Positions 35,549 to 47,060 of a DNA stretch of 64,000 nt are shown piece by piece. The position numbers and the translations under genes were made by a program. The notes beneath the pieces are model-generated. The model saw only the letters and a list, made by a program, of their open reading frames with translations. It had not been told where the DNA came from and did not search any database. Position 1 is the stretch's first letter; each line of letters opens with the position of its first letter. This stretch comes from Oryzias latipes (Eukaryota > Chordata > Actinopteri > Beloniformes > Adrianichthyidae), in the NCBI RefSeq assembly GCF_002234675.1, contig NC_019876.2, positions 22,433,161 to 22,497,160 of the forward strand, read 5' to 3'.

Positions 35549-35869
35549 TGTTACGGTTTACAGCTCAAAAACCTAGATGCAGAGTAAGACTTAATGCAAA
35601 AAGGGCAAGTTTGAAGTCTGTTCAACAACAGCAAACCAACACCATGAAGTTGCATTTGCAACACTAAACAAGACAGCACACAAAACACTTCAACACAGGC
35701 TCAAAACAAGGTGGCTTAAATTGGCAGACAACTCAATCAACTAACAAGGTCTAGCTGTGGACTCCAGCAGGAAGCACAGGTGAGTGGGCGGAGCAGGAAG
35801 GAGATGCAACAGCAGACCTGCACAGGATCACAAAGTGAAAACCAAAAACAAAACAAGCAGAACGTGTCA
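35549..35869 (-). mobile_element. Solo LTR (321 bp), antisense
   Basis: Read on the minus strand it begins TGACACG and ends CCGTAACA, with LTR-like T-rich and promoter-like style. The flanks are AATTC and AATGC (4 of 5 matching). No internal region is adjacent, so it is a solo LTR left by recombination. Copy B of the duplication lacks this region. Confidence 0.55.
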
Positions 35870-36239
35870 AATGCAAGTTAATCAAGTTATAAACTGACAA
35901 ATCCGATACCTTAGTAAAAGCCTGTGATACCCGCTTCCCTCCAACCTTGAACGTTCAAAACGTTTGTTTAACGGATTCTCGACAACCGGCTTTCAGTGGA
36001 ATCGGTGACTCCTAATTGGCGACAGTAGTTCCTATAGAAACATGGACCCAGACCGAGTCGGACTGCTTACTGACATCATCTAGCTCTAAATGACAGCATC
36101 CGAATTGCGGAGAAATGGCACCTGATTTGACTTCATTTGGTTGGAGCCAGAAGTAAACCATTTTCTACGGGTGACGTCTCACGCTTGGCCCAGTCCTCTT
36201 TTATAGTAAATAGTAAAAACAGTACAGAGGCCGTTACCA

Positions 36240-36445
36240 AACTTTCTTTAACGTTTAATTTACTTCTTATTCATCCCACTGTGGGGAAATTGTTCTCTGC
36301 ACTCTAACCCATCACCTAGGGGGAGCAGTGAGCTGCAGAGTAGCTGCGCTTGGGGGGGCAGGAGTTGGCTGGGGAGAGCCGGGATTGATCCGCCAACCCT
36401 TTGGTTGTTAGACGACCCGCTCTACTGCCTGAGCTAACTTTACCC
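36240..36445 (-). mobile_element. SINE-like repeat, second copy
   Basis: Contains 'cccactgtggggaaattgttctctgca', 'gagcagtgagctgca' and a reversed tRNA-like segment (gggattgatccgccaaccc ... cgctctactgcctgagct). Same block order as 3150-3435. Confidence 0.5.
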
Positions 36446-37774
36446 ATAGTTTATGTGAGATTTATTTTATTGAAATAACGCTGCTGTTATTACTTTCAGT
36501 TCATGTTATTATGATTTTACAGATAGATATTTATAAAGACTAAACAGGGGTAAAAAAAAAAAGGCGCAAATGGGGTATAAAAAAATGAAAGTGCAAATCT
36601 TTAACGTTCAGGTTGAGATCATCCGACAATTGCTTAGCACATTCATGTTTGGATTTAACAGTTTTACATATGTTATTGATGTTTTTTTGCAGCTCAGTGG
36701 ACGATTCAGCTAAAGTCCAAGGACAACATTTCTTCAAATTTTCTTCATTCGTCTGTGAACGAATACCTGAGGTGTGTTAAGGTGCAGGACGAACCTGCAG
36801 TGAGCAGTTTGTGTCTGCAGTTTGTGTGTGCACAGACTGTGATCTATAACAAACCCGACCCAGAGGAGCTTCCTCCACTGCTGGTTTCATGTGCAAAACG
36901 TGCACTGAGGGGCGGAGTTGGAGTAGAGACACTCGTCCCCCTCAGAGCTTCACATGAACAGGGATGATGTTTGATCTGAGGAGACTTTTCCAGTATTGAA
37001 TGTGTCATTTAATATAATCATTCTTTAATTTCAATGTTTAACTTCAATGGCAGCAATTAAAGAGAAATTAAAATGGGAATTTTCATCATCTCAGAGAACT
37101 TATTTTTTTGTTTTTACTTCTTTTTTTTATACTTCTAAATTCTCATGGGACATAACTATTTATATTTCAGTTGTGGGATGCTGTTCAGCAACTGTTCATC
37201 TTCTCACATCCACATCTGCCTAAATCTCCTCAAATGTTACAAAAGTAGAAAACAACAGACAATGATTATACTTCAATTCACTGATCAAAATGTTGGTTTA
37301 TTAATTTTTATCCCTAAATGAAACATGTTTGTCCTCCAGATGTTCTGCTGCTTGATCGCTGACAGATTCACACAAATCAGCATCACAGTTGAGTCGGGTT
37401 GACTCATCCTTCAGTGTGCAGGCTGCACAGCTAACAGAGTTCTGCAGGTTGAAGCAGTCTGTGTCCACAGAGAATGTTGCACTGTTCAGCAATGAGACTG
37501 ACAGGAAGAAGGTCTGAAGCATACATCAGAAATCCACCACAAGAATGAGCTGTAGCATTATAGCAGCTTAAAACGTTCATCATAATATTTTAGTCAAAAT
37601 CATTTTCATTCAGACAAACCAAAGAATTTGACGGAATAACGATTTAGCATTTATTGGTTAGAAAATAATAGTTTGATTGCTGAAAATGACTGAAACTTAA
37701 GATTCAAGCGTTTCATTATTTGACATGTTTTCAGATGTTTTTTCTGCTTGTTCTTTTTATTTCTGCACATTTTT
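36446..37774. other. No gene recognised
   Basis: Frames at 36755-36967 (plus) and 37301-37522 (minus) have ATG starts but no known domain, no convincing splice partners and no paralogue in the window. The minus frame has a hydrophobic start, which alone does not support a gene. Confidence 0.35.
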
Positions 37775-38779
37775 GTTTATCAAATATGTTGATCTCTTGT
37801 GTATTAAATAGAAAAAAGCTTTAGTCCGTTCAAAATTGCTCATAGAGATCCAAGAATTTTAACATATTTTCATTGTTCCATTTTGTGGTATTTTCAAAAA
37901 AGGTTAGACCATCTTTGGCTTACACAGCACTTACCTTTCATCTCTGAGCTTTTTTGATGTAATTGAATTTGCATTGCATTTCCATCCATGTTCCTTTTTT
38001 TGTGTTTGTAAATGTTTCCACATGTGCTTCTTCTCGCTATAATAGAGCTTTCCTTTTTTGCTCTGAGCATTTGTTTTGCAAAACTTTTTTCCCATCAACC
38101 CTTCAAACAGAACAGAAGCTACTACTGCTTTTCATTCCCACTTCAAAAAAGTATTCTTTTTGTGTAGAAGATTAATGTTCTGCAAAAAACCTTCCATGTA
38201 ACCTGTTGAATTGTTATGCGAGATAGTAGTATATCATAATCACCTTGACTGTTAGAATAATCTGAATTGACCTTTAGTAATGTAAATGGGTTTGTAAAAA
38301 TTCTGAATGACAGTTCTATAAAAAAAATACTTTTGAAGAGAAATCCAAAATTGAAGACTAAAAGTCATTATTTTGAACCAAAAAGTCATTCACCTGGATC
38401 ACAGTCAGAACTCTTTGAATAATCAACGCAGAAGAACAGTTAAAACGCAGCTGGAGTCAGTGTTCTCACAGGCTCCGTGGCCTTTAAGGACAGCACCAAA
38501 GATGATATGATCAAATGAGGCTTCGAGGAAACCAGAGGTTTGTTACCTACCAGAGGCCTGGACAGATGGTCCGAGGTCCCACCTTCCTTGTGAAATGCAT
38601 GTGTCTGTGTTTGTGAGGGTGTGTGTGTGCATGTATTTGTTTTTGCGTTGGAGGTTATATTTTGAGGGATAAAGGGTGTGTGTACAAAGGGGGTTTGGCA
38701 AGTTTAATCTTACTGACATTAAACATTGGATGGACTCTTAGAGAGCGAAGCACTTCCAGTCTTACATACCCAGGGTTGA

Positions 38780-39712
38780 TTATTCAGGTTATGGGGTAAA
38801 GACCAATGTAGCGGGGAAGCAGGAAGGAATGTCAGTAGTGGACAGCCACACCTTGTCTCTCACCTTGTAGAGAGGTGCGGCGGACTTCTCTACAGTAGTG
38901 GATTGCCCTCTACTGTGAGTCGTTCTTGGTTCCGCTGAAGCTCGAGCCTGTATTTACTCCAGGTTCGGCGACAGCGTCTCACAAACGCGGCAGGAGTCGA
39001 GGATGAAGCCAACTGTTCCTGGTTAGGAAACAAAGGGGGTTGATGACTATATGTAGCTTGAAAGGGTGAGTATCCGAATGAGTTCATTAGAGAATTGTGG
39101 GAATGCTCGGCCCATGGGAGCTGAGACAACCAAGTCCTAGGGTTTTTGCTGCACATGGCCCGTAGTTCATTTATTCATTTTCCATACCGTTTATTCCCTT
39201 TCGGGGTCACGGGGCTGCCGGAGCCTATCCCGGCCACTTGGGCAAAGGCAGGGGATGCCCTGGACAGGTCGCCAGTCTGTCGCAGGGAATGGCCCGTAGT
39301 GTCGTCTCCAAATCCTGGTTATACCTCTCTACCTGGCTGTTAGGTTAAAGGGGAAAACTGAACTCAGACTAACCTTGATTCCAAGAATGTTGCCAAACTC
39401 CTTCCAGAAGAGGGCGATGAACTGGGGTCCACGATCTGAGGTGATCTTACCTCTTGAATTGGGTAAACCAGTTATGAAGTCCATGGCTACGTGGGACCAA
39501 GGTCTACTGTATGTAGACGGCACAGGTAGAGGGTGAAGCAAACCAGTAGTCCTGGGGGTCTTGACACTGGCACAGACAGGACAAGCAGCCACAAATGCCT
39601 TAAAGTCGGAGGACATGGAGGGCCACCAAAACCGTTGGGACACAAGATTTACTCCAGGATAACAGTTCCCCCTAGGAAACAGTTTTCTAACAAACAAAGA
39701 TCATATAAATGA
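38780..39712 (-). pseudogene. Decayed Ty3/gypsy integrase fragment
   Basis: On the minus strand, 39329-39697 reads as the zinc-binding and early catalytic part of a gypsy integrase (CPVC, then MDFITGLP, then SDRGPQF). About 40 residues are missing between the first two catalytic Asp motifs. Homology continues in another frame at 38890-39156 (AEHSHNS, GYSPFQA). The reading frame is broken and a 122-bp retroposon splits it at 39167-39288. Compared with the integrase at 61255-63042 it is the same broad gypsy type but older. No LTR was found beside it. Confidence 0.75.
39167..39288 (+). mobile_element. 122-bp retroposon-like insertion with 12-bp target duplication
   Basis: The sequence (tcatttattcatttt ... 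gtcgcaggga) is bounded by ATGGCCCGTAGT at 39155-39166 and again at 39289-39300. A 12-bp perfect duplication is typical of target-primed (LINE-driven) insertion. The same core occurs at about 1885-2010. Confidence 0.8.
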
Positions 39713-40313
39713 GTTTAAAATGTTTGAATTAACCGACTGACCATCAAGTAACAGAGATGGAAGTTGAACTTTAACATTATGAACCAGGGTGGAGGACATT
39801 TAAATCAAAGGCTGAGGGACTGCTTTTATCACATTGTTATATTGTTTTATATCATTTAATTTAAACATACAAGAAAAAGCTTCAAATGAGGTCATGTTTC
39901 CATTATCATTGATAATGTATAAACCTCACCAAATACCAATATCAATCCAGTTTTTGTAAGATATTGACATGTTCCTACATGAAATGCTGACAGTTCCATC
40001 TGGGAGTGTTGTGTGAACCAAAGTTATGTTTGAATATGAGTTTCCAGTACAGTAACAGCCGCTAATGATGAACTAGTGCCTTCCCCTGTTTTATGCCTTT
40101 CTCTAGTCAGCTGTTTGGTTCTCCAGTAGAAACCTCCAGAGAGTCTGTTTTCCTAGTTTCTAAGAAGTTGTGAAACAGTCCTGGCAGCAACACACGCTCT
40201 TGAAATCCTGAAAAAATCTGTGTCTGATCAGTTGCTCCACGCCCACAGTCAGCTACTCATTTGACTCCCAACTTCCTCCTTTGAATGAAGGAGGTGACTG
40301 ACTGAGGTTTTCA

Positions 40314-40327
40314 GGAAAAATGAAACT
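40314..40327 (+). promoter_or_regulatory. ISRE-like motif upstream of TRIM gene 4
   Basis: GGAAAAATGAAACT differs from the interferon-stimulated response element core GAAANNGAAACT by one base. It lies about 70 bases before the donor of the likely 5' exon of TRIM gene 4. Interferon control is known for many fish TRIMs; here it is inference. Confidence 0.4.
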
Positions 40328-40334
40328 CTGTGCG

Positions 40335-40395
40335 GGGAGGAAGTTAGAAAGGACACTAACCCCACAGCGAACAGGACACAGCCAACTGACAGGAG
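40335..40395 (+). other. Candidate 5' non-coding exon of TRIM gene 4
   Basis: The segment ends GACAGGAG before a donor, gtaaat, at 40396, about 0.83 kb before the RING exon acceptor at 41222. The same spacing is seen for genes 1 and 3. The transcription start is not visible. Confidence 0.4.
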
Positions 40396-41224
40396 GTAAA
40401 TATTTACTCTACATGCAGGTTTTTTAGATGAAAGCTCAACACAGCTTTCAGACGTTGGTAATTATTCAAACTGCAGTTTGGGGATTGTTCAGTCTGTCAT
40501 AAAGTGATAAAGTGAGTCCAATCGTCTTCCTGGTGTTTAGGGCAAGGTCAGCCTGACATTTGTGATTCAGCTGGTAACCTGTTAGTGTTAAATAAATTTG
40601 CAAGTAAAATCTGAAAATGCATGGCTTTCTTTCATAAAACGAAAGATGTATTTCTATGTAAATCCTGTGCAAATCTATGAATCAATCATTCCAATACTTA
40701 AAATATAGTATGTTTTTGACCGGGTTTTAGAAAATCTGCTACATAATAATAATTTTAAAGCCATATGATAAAATTACATTTTAAAACTTAAAAAAGAACT
40801 TAAAATGTCTATTTAATTGTATAATTGTGGACAAAAGTCCTAATTTGTACGTCTAAACTGTAAGCAATCTTATTTTTCTTGATAACACAGATATGTTTCT
40901 GATATTTTGGTTTAACTTATTATTTTTATGCCATCAAATCAACTCCAAGTCCATCCATTTTCTTATGCACTCTATTCCTTTTTTCAGTTTCCATTTAAAG
41001 TCCACATTCAGGAATTTTGGAAATAAAAGAATTTGAGCCAAAAATATGTGTTTCCTATTTATTAATAGTGTTTTGGGTGGAATTCTTCATGTAAACAGGT
41101 AAACTCTTAAATCACATCATAAAACAAATTTTCACTGATCAATCCAAAGTAAAAGCATTGTTTTCATGAAAAAGAATGATACTGAGATTTTTTTTTTTGA
41201 TTGGTGTGCTCTCCTCCTACAGAC

Positions 41225-44200
41225 ATGGCCTCCATCTCTGAACCCCTCAGGGAGTCTTTCTCCATGGAGAAGCATCTCTGCTGTACCATCTGCATGGAAC
41301 CCTTCAAAAAACCAGTCACAACTTCCTGTGGTCACTCCTTCTGTCGGGGATGCCTTAAATTACACTTTAAATATTTGTCCACAATGTGTCCCCTTTGTAA
41401 AACCCATGTGAACAAAACCCCAGAGGTGAACATTGTCCTCAGGGACATTGTTGAACACATGCAAGCTGTGCAAGCTGCAGAGCAGAATAGGTTTACGGGT
41501 GCGCCGGAGGAAGTGCCCTGTGATGTGTGCACGTCTTCAAAGATGAAGGCGGTGAAGTCCTGCCTCTTGTGTCTCACCTCTTACTGCTCAGCTCACCTGC
41601 AGAGCCACTATTCCCAGCGTCTGAAAGGCCACAGGCTGGTGCAGCCAATCAGGGACTTGGATGCACGAGCCTGTCTCAACCACGGACGGCCCTTTGAGCT
41701 CTACAGCAGGAAGCAGCAGGTGTGCATCTGTGTTGCCTGTATGAAGGAAGGCCAGGAGGACGTTGTCTCCACCGAGGACGAATGGCACAAAAAGAAGGTA
41801 CTCACTCAATGAAGCATAAGATTCTCTCTTTTTTAATTAAAAAAATGTATTATAAGTTACAAAAGTTCAACAATAAAAAGTGTCGTAGTCTGTAAGGTAG
41901 GTAACAGTAACTGGAATAGGCTCCATCAACCTCATGACTTCTAAAGGGATTTAGCAGGTTGGAGGAATGGACAGTAGGTGGAGTTGTCCCAAGGAGCTGC
42001 ACAAAACTTCAAATCAAGTTAAATGCAATACACTTAGTGTAACACCCCCAAAACTTTGTTAAATCTTTTAAAAAAATGCTTTTCTTTCCACAGGCTCAAC
42101 TTCAAAGCACTAAAGCAGAGTTGGAACAGAAGATTGCAATGAGAAGAGCAAAGGTGGATGAAGTTGATGCAGCTCTCAAAGTTTGCATGGTGAGCTGCAA
42201 AAGGGGGAAATAAGAAAACTCAACACAATGTAGCATTTACACACTGATAAAAAGAATGATTTGATGCTGTGCAGGGTTTAGAATCATTAATCAATAATTT
42301 GATCATATATGGTCTTTTCTATCAGTCCTGGGCAGCTTTTAATTTCCGTCAGGCATTGGCAGTTACACTTTGGATTATTTTCCCTTCTATAGGACCAGTT
42401 GGAAACCGAGTTCTGTGATGTGGAAGCCATCTACACAAGTCTGTCTAAAATCCTGGAGGCCGCCCAGGCAGCAATGTTGAAGCCACTGAAAAAACGGAGG
42501 CACCTGCTGGAGAAAGAAGCAAAGGAGTTAAGGGATGAGCTAGACTCAGAGATCAACAAACTCCAGGTTGCAGTCTCTGAACTGGAAAACATTTCAGCGC
42601 TTGAGGATCACATCCTTTTCCTTCAGGTGATTTTTTTAGTCTCAAATAGTGTAATGATATTGAGTGTAGGGAGCAGAACCACGCCCTTATCACCTGATTA
42701 GGTGAGTATTACACACAACAGAATGTCAAAAATTTTGATAGATTCTAAAGAACTGAAAATGGTTGTTTATTAAATTTGCTGCATTAGGAGGTCATATTTA
42801 CTGAAATCAAAAGTTATTCCAATTAAAAACATCTTAATAGGTCAGGTGACATTTGAATATAGAACCACTAATTTTGGAGCAGCTTTACAATTCTTGCTGG
42901 GGTGCTGGAGCCAGCCCACATACTGTTAAGTGAAGGCGGGGTACACCCTGAACAGGGGGCTTTTCTGTTTCAGGGCCTCCTTTTGTTCTCATCACATAAT
43001 TCTTTTCCTGCTGCTTCAGTGCTTTTCTGGTCATCTTGCTGCTATTTGTTGTCCTTCTCATCTACCATTGGGCAAACCAAACCCTTTTTGCTGTGAGACA
43101 GCAGGGTCAATTTCTATTCCCAATTCACATCAGTATCAAATGGTTCGTCTGCTCCTGCTTAGGATGACCTCCTTGTTGATGAATGATATGATGTAATTTG
43201 TTGTAGGACTGAATTTGACTGGTGGATTTTTAGGTCTGTAATGCTGCCGGCTGTTTCCAGCAGTGGCGTGAGGCTGTTCCTCTGCTTCTGTTTGTCAGAG
43301 ATACCCTTCACTCTCCAACCAGGATGACATGAAGGACTGGACGAAGGTGCAGCTCAACACATCGCTTTCCTTCGGCTCCATGAGAAAAACCACAGAGGCG
43401 CTGATAGAAAAGTTTCAGCAGGAACTGGACCGACTGAGCTCCATTGGTGAGTTTGTAGAGGTCAAAAGTCATCAGTCAAAATGTTGACTTGAGTACTCAA
43501 ACATATTTCTTTGCCTCACAGAACTCAAGAGACTTTCAACATTAAGAGGTCAGTTATGCAAATAATTTAGGAAACAATGTCCAGCATAGATTTTTCTGTA
43601 AATAATTTCTGAGTTTGGTCTCAACAGAGGACGTAAAGCTGGATCCGAGCACCGCTCACAAACGCCTTGTTCTCTCTGAAGACGGGAAAGAAGTGTTAGA
43701 CTCAGGAGAAGACCAGGAAATTTCTAATTCTCCCGGCAGGTTTGATCTGTTCGGCAGCGTTCTGGGGCTCAACGCCTTCTCCTCCGGCAGGTCGTACTGG
43801 GAGGTGGAGGTCGGCAACAAGACAGGGTGGGATCTGGGTGTGACAACAGGAGGTGCCAGCCGTAAAGGCAAACTCACGCTGAGTCCTGAAAAGGGCTACT
43901 GGGTTCTGGTTCATTATGAGGAGGAGAAGTATGCGGCCATGACGGCTGTGCCGCTTAGTCTGTTCCCGAAAGAAAAACCCACCAAAGTGGGTTTGTTTGT
44001 GGACTATGAGGAAGGCCTGCTCTCCTTCTATGATGTGAGGGCTCAGTCTCATATCTACTCCTTCACTGGGTGCTCTTTCAAAGAGGAGCTTTACCCGTAT
44101 TTCAGTCCTCATGTGAGAGTGGAGGAGAAAAACAACCAACCTTTGATTATTTGCAGTGAAAAACATTGTGAAAATGAAATAGATGTTGAATGGAAGCAAT

Positions 44201-44238
44201 TGTGCTCCATTTCTGTTGGTGAGGATGAGACTGAGTGA
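41225..44238 (+). CDS. TRIM E3 ubiquitin ligase 4, btr/TRIM39-like, degenerate B-box 2 (6 coding exons)
   Basis: Predicted RING-type ubiquitin ligase of 562 aa. Exons: 41225-41797 (acceptor before 41223), 42094-42189, 42393-42626, 43299-43446, 43522-43548 and 43628-44238; all GT-AG and in phase. RING at about 20-58 is complete (CTIC, CGHSFC, CPLC). B-box 1 at 99-128 is complete. B-box 2 starts normally (CLNH at 150) but the next Cys is Ser (YSRK at 161), and the final His pair after the CVAC motif is missing (KEGQEDV). It probably cannot bind zinc normally. The coiled coil and PRY-SPRY (LDP, WEV, VDYE) are intact, and the protein has an acidic C-terminal tail of about 30 residues not found in the paralogues. 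The frame is fully open, so the change looks tolerated and not a sign of a dead gene. Confidence 0.87.
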
Positions 44239-44584
44239 GACTGAGGCACATCCATGACCAGAACATGTTTCAGTAAAAAAGAGGCCTGGTTCCCGTAGAT
44301 AAACTTTACATTATCGTGGTTCCTCGCAATATTCTGGTTACCTTTCACAGTCTCGCTGTTTTGCTTATTTTTACTCTCTCAAGGATGTACTGTGTTCTTC
44401 ATCCTGATTGGCTGTTGACAATCTCCTGTAGAAAATGTGGTCAGTTTGCCAAATCTACGTAATCTTCAATTGCGATCAAATCTTTTTTTTTCATTTTATA
44501 ATACTGGCCTTATTTTTCTATGAAGGTTTAAACTTTCAGAGTTTAAACAAAAGAGTAAATGTTCGTGTCTATCTGACAAAAGTG

Positions 44585-44590
44585 AATAAA
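44585..44590 (+). terminator. Poly(A) signal of TRIM gene 4
   Basis: AATAAA about 350 bases after the stop codon, followed by GT-rich bases (gtttgtagtg), a normal arrangement for a vertebrate 3' end. Confidence 0.55.
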
Positions 44591-44599
44591 GTTTGTAGT

Positions 44600-45655
44600 G
44601 AGGAGTATTACAACTTTAAAACATCTGTAATCCTATTTTATGGATTTCACTTATTTTCAGTTATTTTTTTAAACGTGACTCCAGAAAGTGAACAGGGGAT
44701 CACTGCATACCAAAACTATCATGAATACACCCACTTAGCCTACCCACACCATTGAGTTATAATAGTCCTTCTCCTTAAGTTTAATTGTTGCACATATTTC
44801 CACAAAAAGTATACTTTCTTTTGACTGATTTCGTTTTATTCCTTAAATTATCAGTCACGTCAGCTTTAAATATTAACATCATAATACTATGATCAGGCTT
44901 AGTTCAGATGCATTACCATTTGTCTGTCATTTTTTTGCCCACAATTATCCAACATTCTGGGAACAAAGTTTAAATGGTTTTACCTGAAAGCTTTTCTCTT
45001 TTAATTTGGCTTTCTCAGTGGAAAACCAACAAAGTAGTTGGATATCACTATAAGGCCTTTGACATAAACAAAGATCACTAAAGGCCAGAAGAAATTATGC
45101 CACTTTGATTTTTTTGTCAACAAATAGAAAATGTGATAACAAGTACATCTGCGTATGTAAAGCTGTTAAGACCATTTTCCTATGAGATCAATTTCTTTTG
45201 TTTTAGGATTGTGTACAGCCCCAGTTTCAGATCCACAGTAATTTGTTTCTTTCTAAGCTGAGCAAATTTGTGGAAAAAACACATCTGTTGTTTCTTGAGA
45301 TGCTTCAGAGTTCATGAAAGGAGAATCAAACCCTAAGCGATTCATGACATTCCATTTTGGTCAAATGTAAAGACTGAAATGAAACACCCTGTGGTCACAC
45401 TTCCTTTCATTTTAAAGCCAACTTTAATGAGGAAGTGAAAGTATTGCCTCTCAGTTGACACCAGTGTCTGGTGTTAAGAAATCATGTTGGAGGATTGCTT
45501 TAACATTTCAAAATAAACTCTGCACATGAACTCAATTAGGCCAAATGTGCACTCTCAGGGTTTGACATACTTGTAAAGAGGTGAAAACCTTTAACAAAAG
45601 AGTTATATTCATCCTGTTTTTATGTTTTTAACAGAGCTCATTTCAGGTAATGTTG
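44600..45655. other. Intergenic DNA, nothing recognised
   Basis: AT-rich flank between TRIM gene 4 and the nested MITE/LTR block. No coding-like frame and no repeat shared with other parts of the window. Confidence 0.45.
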
Positions 45656-45804
45656 TTCTTAACCCTTGTGCTATCCTAGGCACTTTAACATTGGGAGTTG
45701 GGTCATCTAGACCCACTAGACAGTGTGCTGAGCCTTTTTTCTTCAATGATTTGTGATCTTCACTGGTGTCCATGGATTACATGAAATCTTTCCACCTTTA
45801 TCCA

Positions 45805-47021
45805 TGTAGCACCTATGCTATTAGGCAGAGGTAGTCAGGCTACTGGACCAAATATAGGTTCGCACGGAGTGGTGTGTATTGAATAAAAGAGCCAAGAGTC
45901 AATAAAAAGGTAGAATGGAAAAAGCCGGCAGTTTACTGAACAATTGACAAACAACAATAAACATACAAATTTGGTTCTTAAGTAATGTTAAGACACCTTT
46001 TCAACACCCTTTATGTTGTTTTTTCCTTTACTTTTTCTGTTAAAGTTCAAATAAAAGGTTTTGTTCAAGTTAATTTCAGTTTCAATCTATTTTAATTAAA
46101 GATGACCGGTCATTTGGTTTAAAGGGATTTTAGTTACAGAACTAAATTTATTTAACTTAAATTTAGTTTAAGCTTTCTTTTGAGTTCACTATATTTACCC
46201 TTTTCACTTTTTTGTAAATCAGTTTTGTCACTTTAAATTTACACCAAAAGTATCCTTTAAAGTTACAAAATATCAGATATCAAACAAAAGACAATTCAAT
46301 ATGCAAAGCAAACAAAGAACTGTTTTTCTAAATGTCCAATTGCTTAGCAAAATCCTTTAAAGTTTGTTAGCAGACGTATCCAGTTTTGGTAGTGCTCCTT
46401 TAAAGTATATTGGATCCACAGTTAGTGTTCAATCTCCTACCGCGACCTTGGCAGAGATTTTGTAGTAGTGAGGAAAAGTAAAGGACCACGTGATGCTCTA
46501 CAGGCAGTCCGGATTATCGTGCTCCTTGGGTAGGCTCGCCATCCATGGATCAGGAGAAGTCCAGAACGATCCGGTCCGGAACCGTCTCCCAATTACTCTC
46601 GGGGGGACTCAAAAACCTGGCCAAAACTCGTCTCGTAATGGCATAAAATCTTATTTGGCTCACACCCCTCTTCCGGTCTGGCTAGACAACAGGTTTGCAC
46701 CGTTATTTTAGTTTTTCACCGTAGTTTTTCAGCTAATGGCTACTCTGCTGCGCGTGCTTGCTGTCTCTGCCCTAAACAGGCCTATCTCTCCGCTACGCGC
46801 CGCACAGGTTGGGGAGGGCTCTTGAAAAAACTTTAAACTTTATCGAAAACAAAAACAATTTCTCTTTTTAAACAAAAATAGTAATAAAACCTATAAATTA
46901 TTAATGTGAATACTATTTATATTTTTATCCTCACAACTTTTAGCTGTTTTTATCATGTTGTTTATTAATATTTATTGACCTTTTTATATCATTACTGAGT
47001 GTATTTGTAACGGGGGTTACA
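45805..47021 (-). repeat. 3' LTR of gypsy element (1217 bp)
   Basis: Read on the minus strand it begins TGTAACCCCCGTTACA, a perfect inverted repeat, and ends GGTGCTACA. Same length and sequence as 53460-54676. Confidence 0.92.
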
Positions 47022-47039
47022 TCCTCCCCTCCTTTTCTC
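47022..47039 (-). other. Polypurine tract of gypsy element
   Basis: On the minus strand, GAGAAAAGGAGGGGAGGA directly abuts the 3' LTR, as expected for the plus-strand DNA primer. Confidence 0.8.
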
Positions 47040-47060
47040 ATGCACGTCCTCGTACATGTT

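Larger units (their letters stand above)
34040..38175 (+). repeat. Segmental duplication, copy A (partner 58040-63999)
   Basis: Blocks 34040-34860, about 36985-37025 and 37775-38170 recur in the same order at 58040-59035, 60780-60888, about 63051-63110 and 63115-63999. Similarity is high by eye (roughly nine bases in ten) over 34080-34620. Copy A lacks the Tc1 element, the chromodomain gypsy element and two solo LTRs found in copy B. No coding gene was recognised in the shared blocks. Confidence 0.8.

Noticed and set aside
36755..36967. 70-codon frame with an ATG near 36755
   Set aside because: No domain, no supported intron partners, and not preserved in the duplicated copy; kept only as unrecognised.
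37301..37522. Minus-strand 73-codon frame with hydrophobic N-terminus
   Set aside because: Signal-peptide-like start is not enough; no paralogue and no promoter or splice evidence.
39329..39697. Possible host gene derived from integrase
   Set aside because: A deletion between catalytic motifs and a frame break show decay and not a domesticated gene.
46490..46711. 73-codon plus-strand frame repeated at 54145-54366
   Set aside because: It lies inside the gypsy LTRs and appears twice only because the LTRs are the same; opposite to element transcription.
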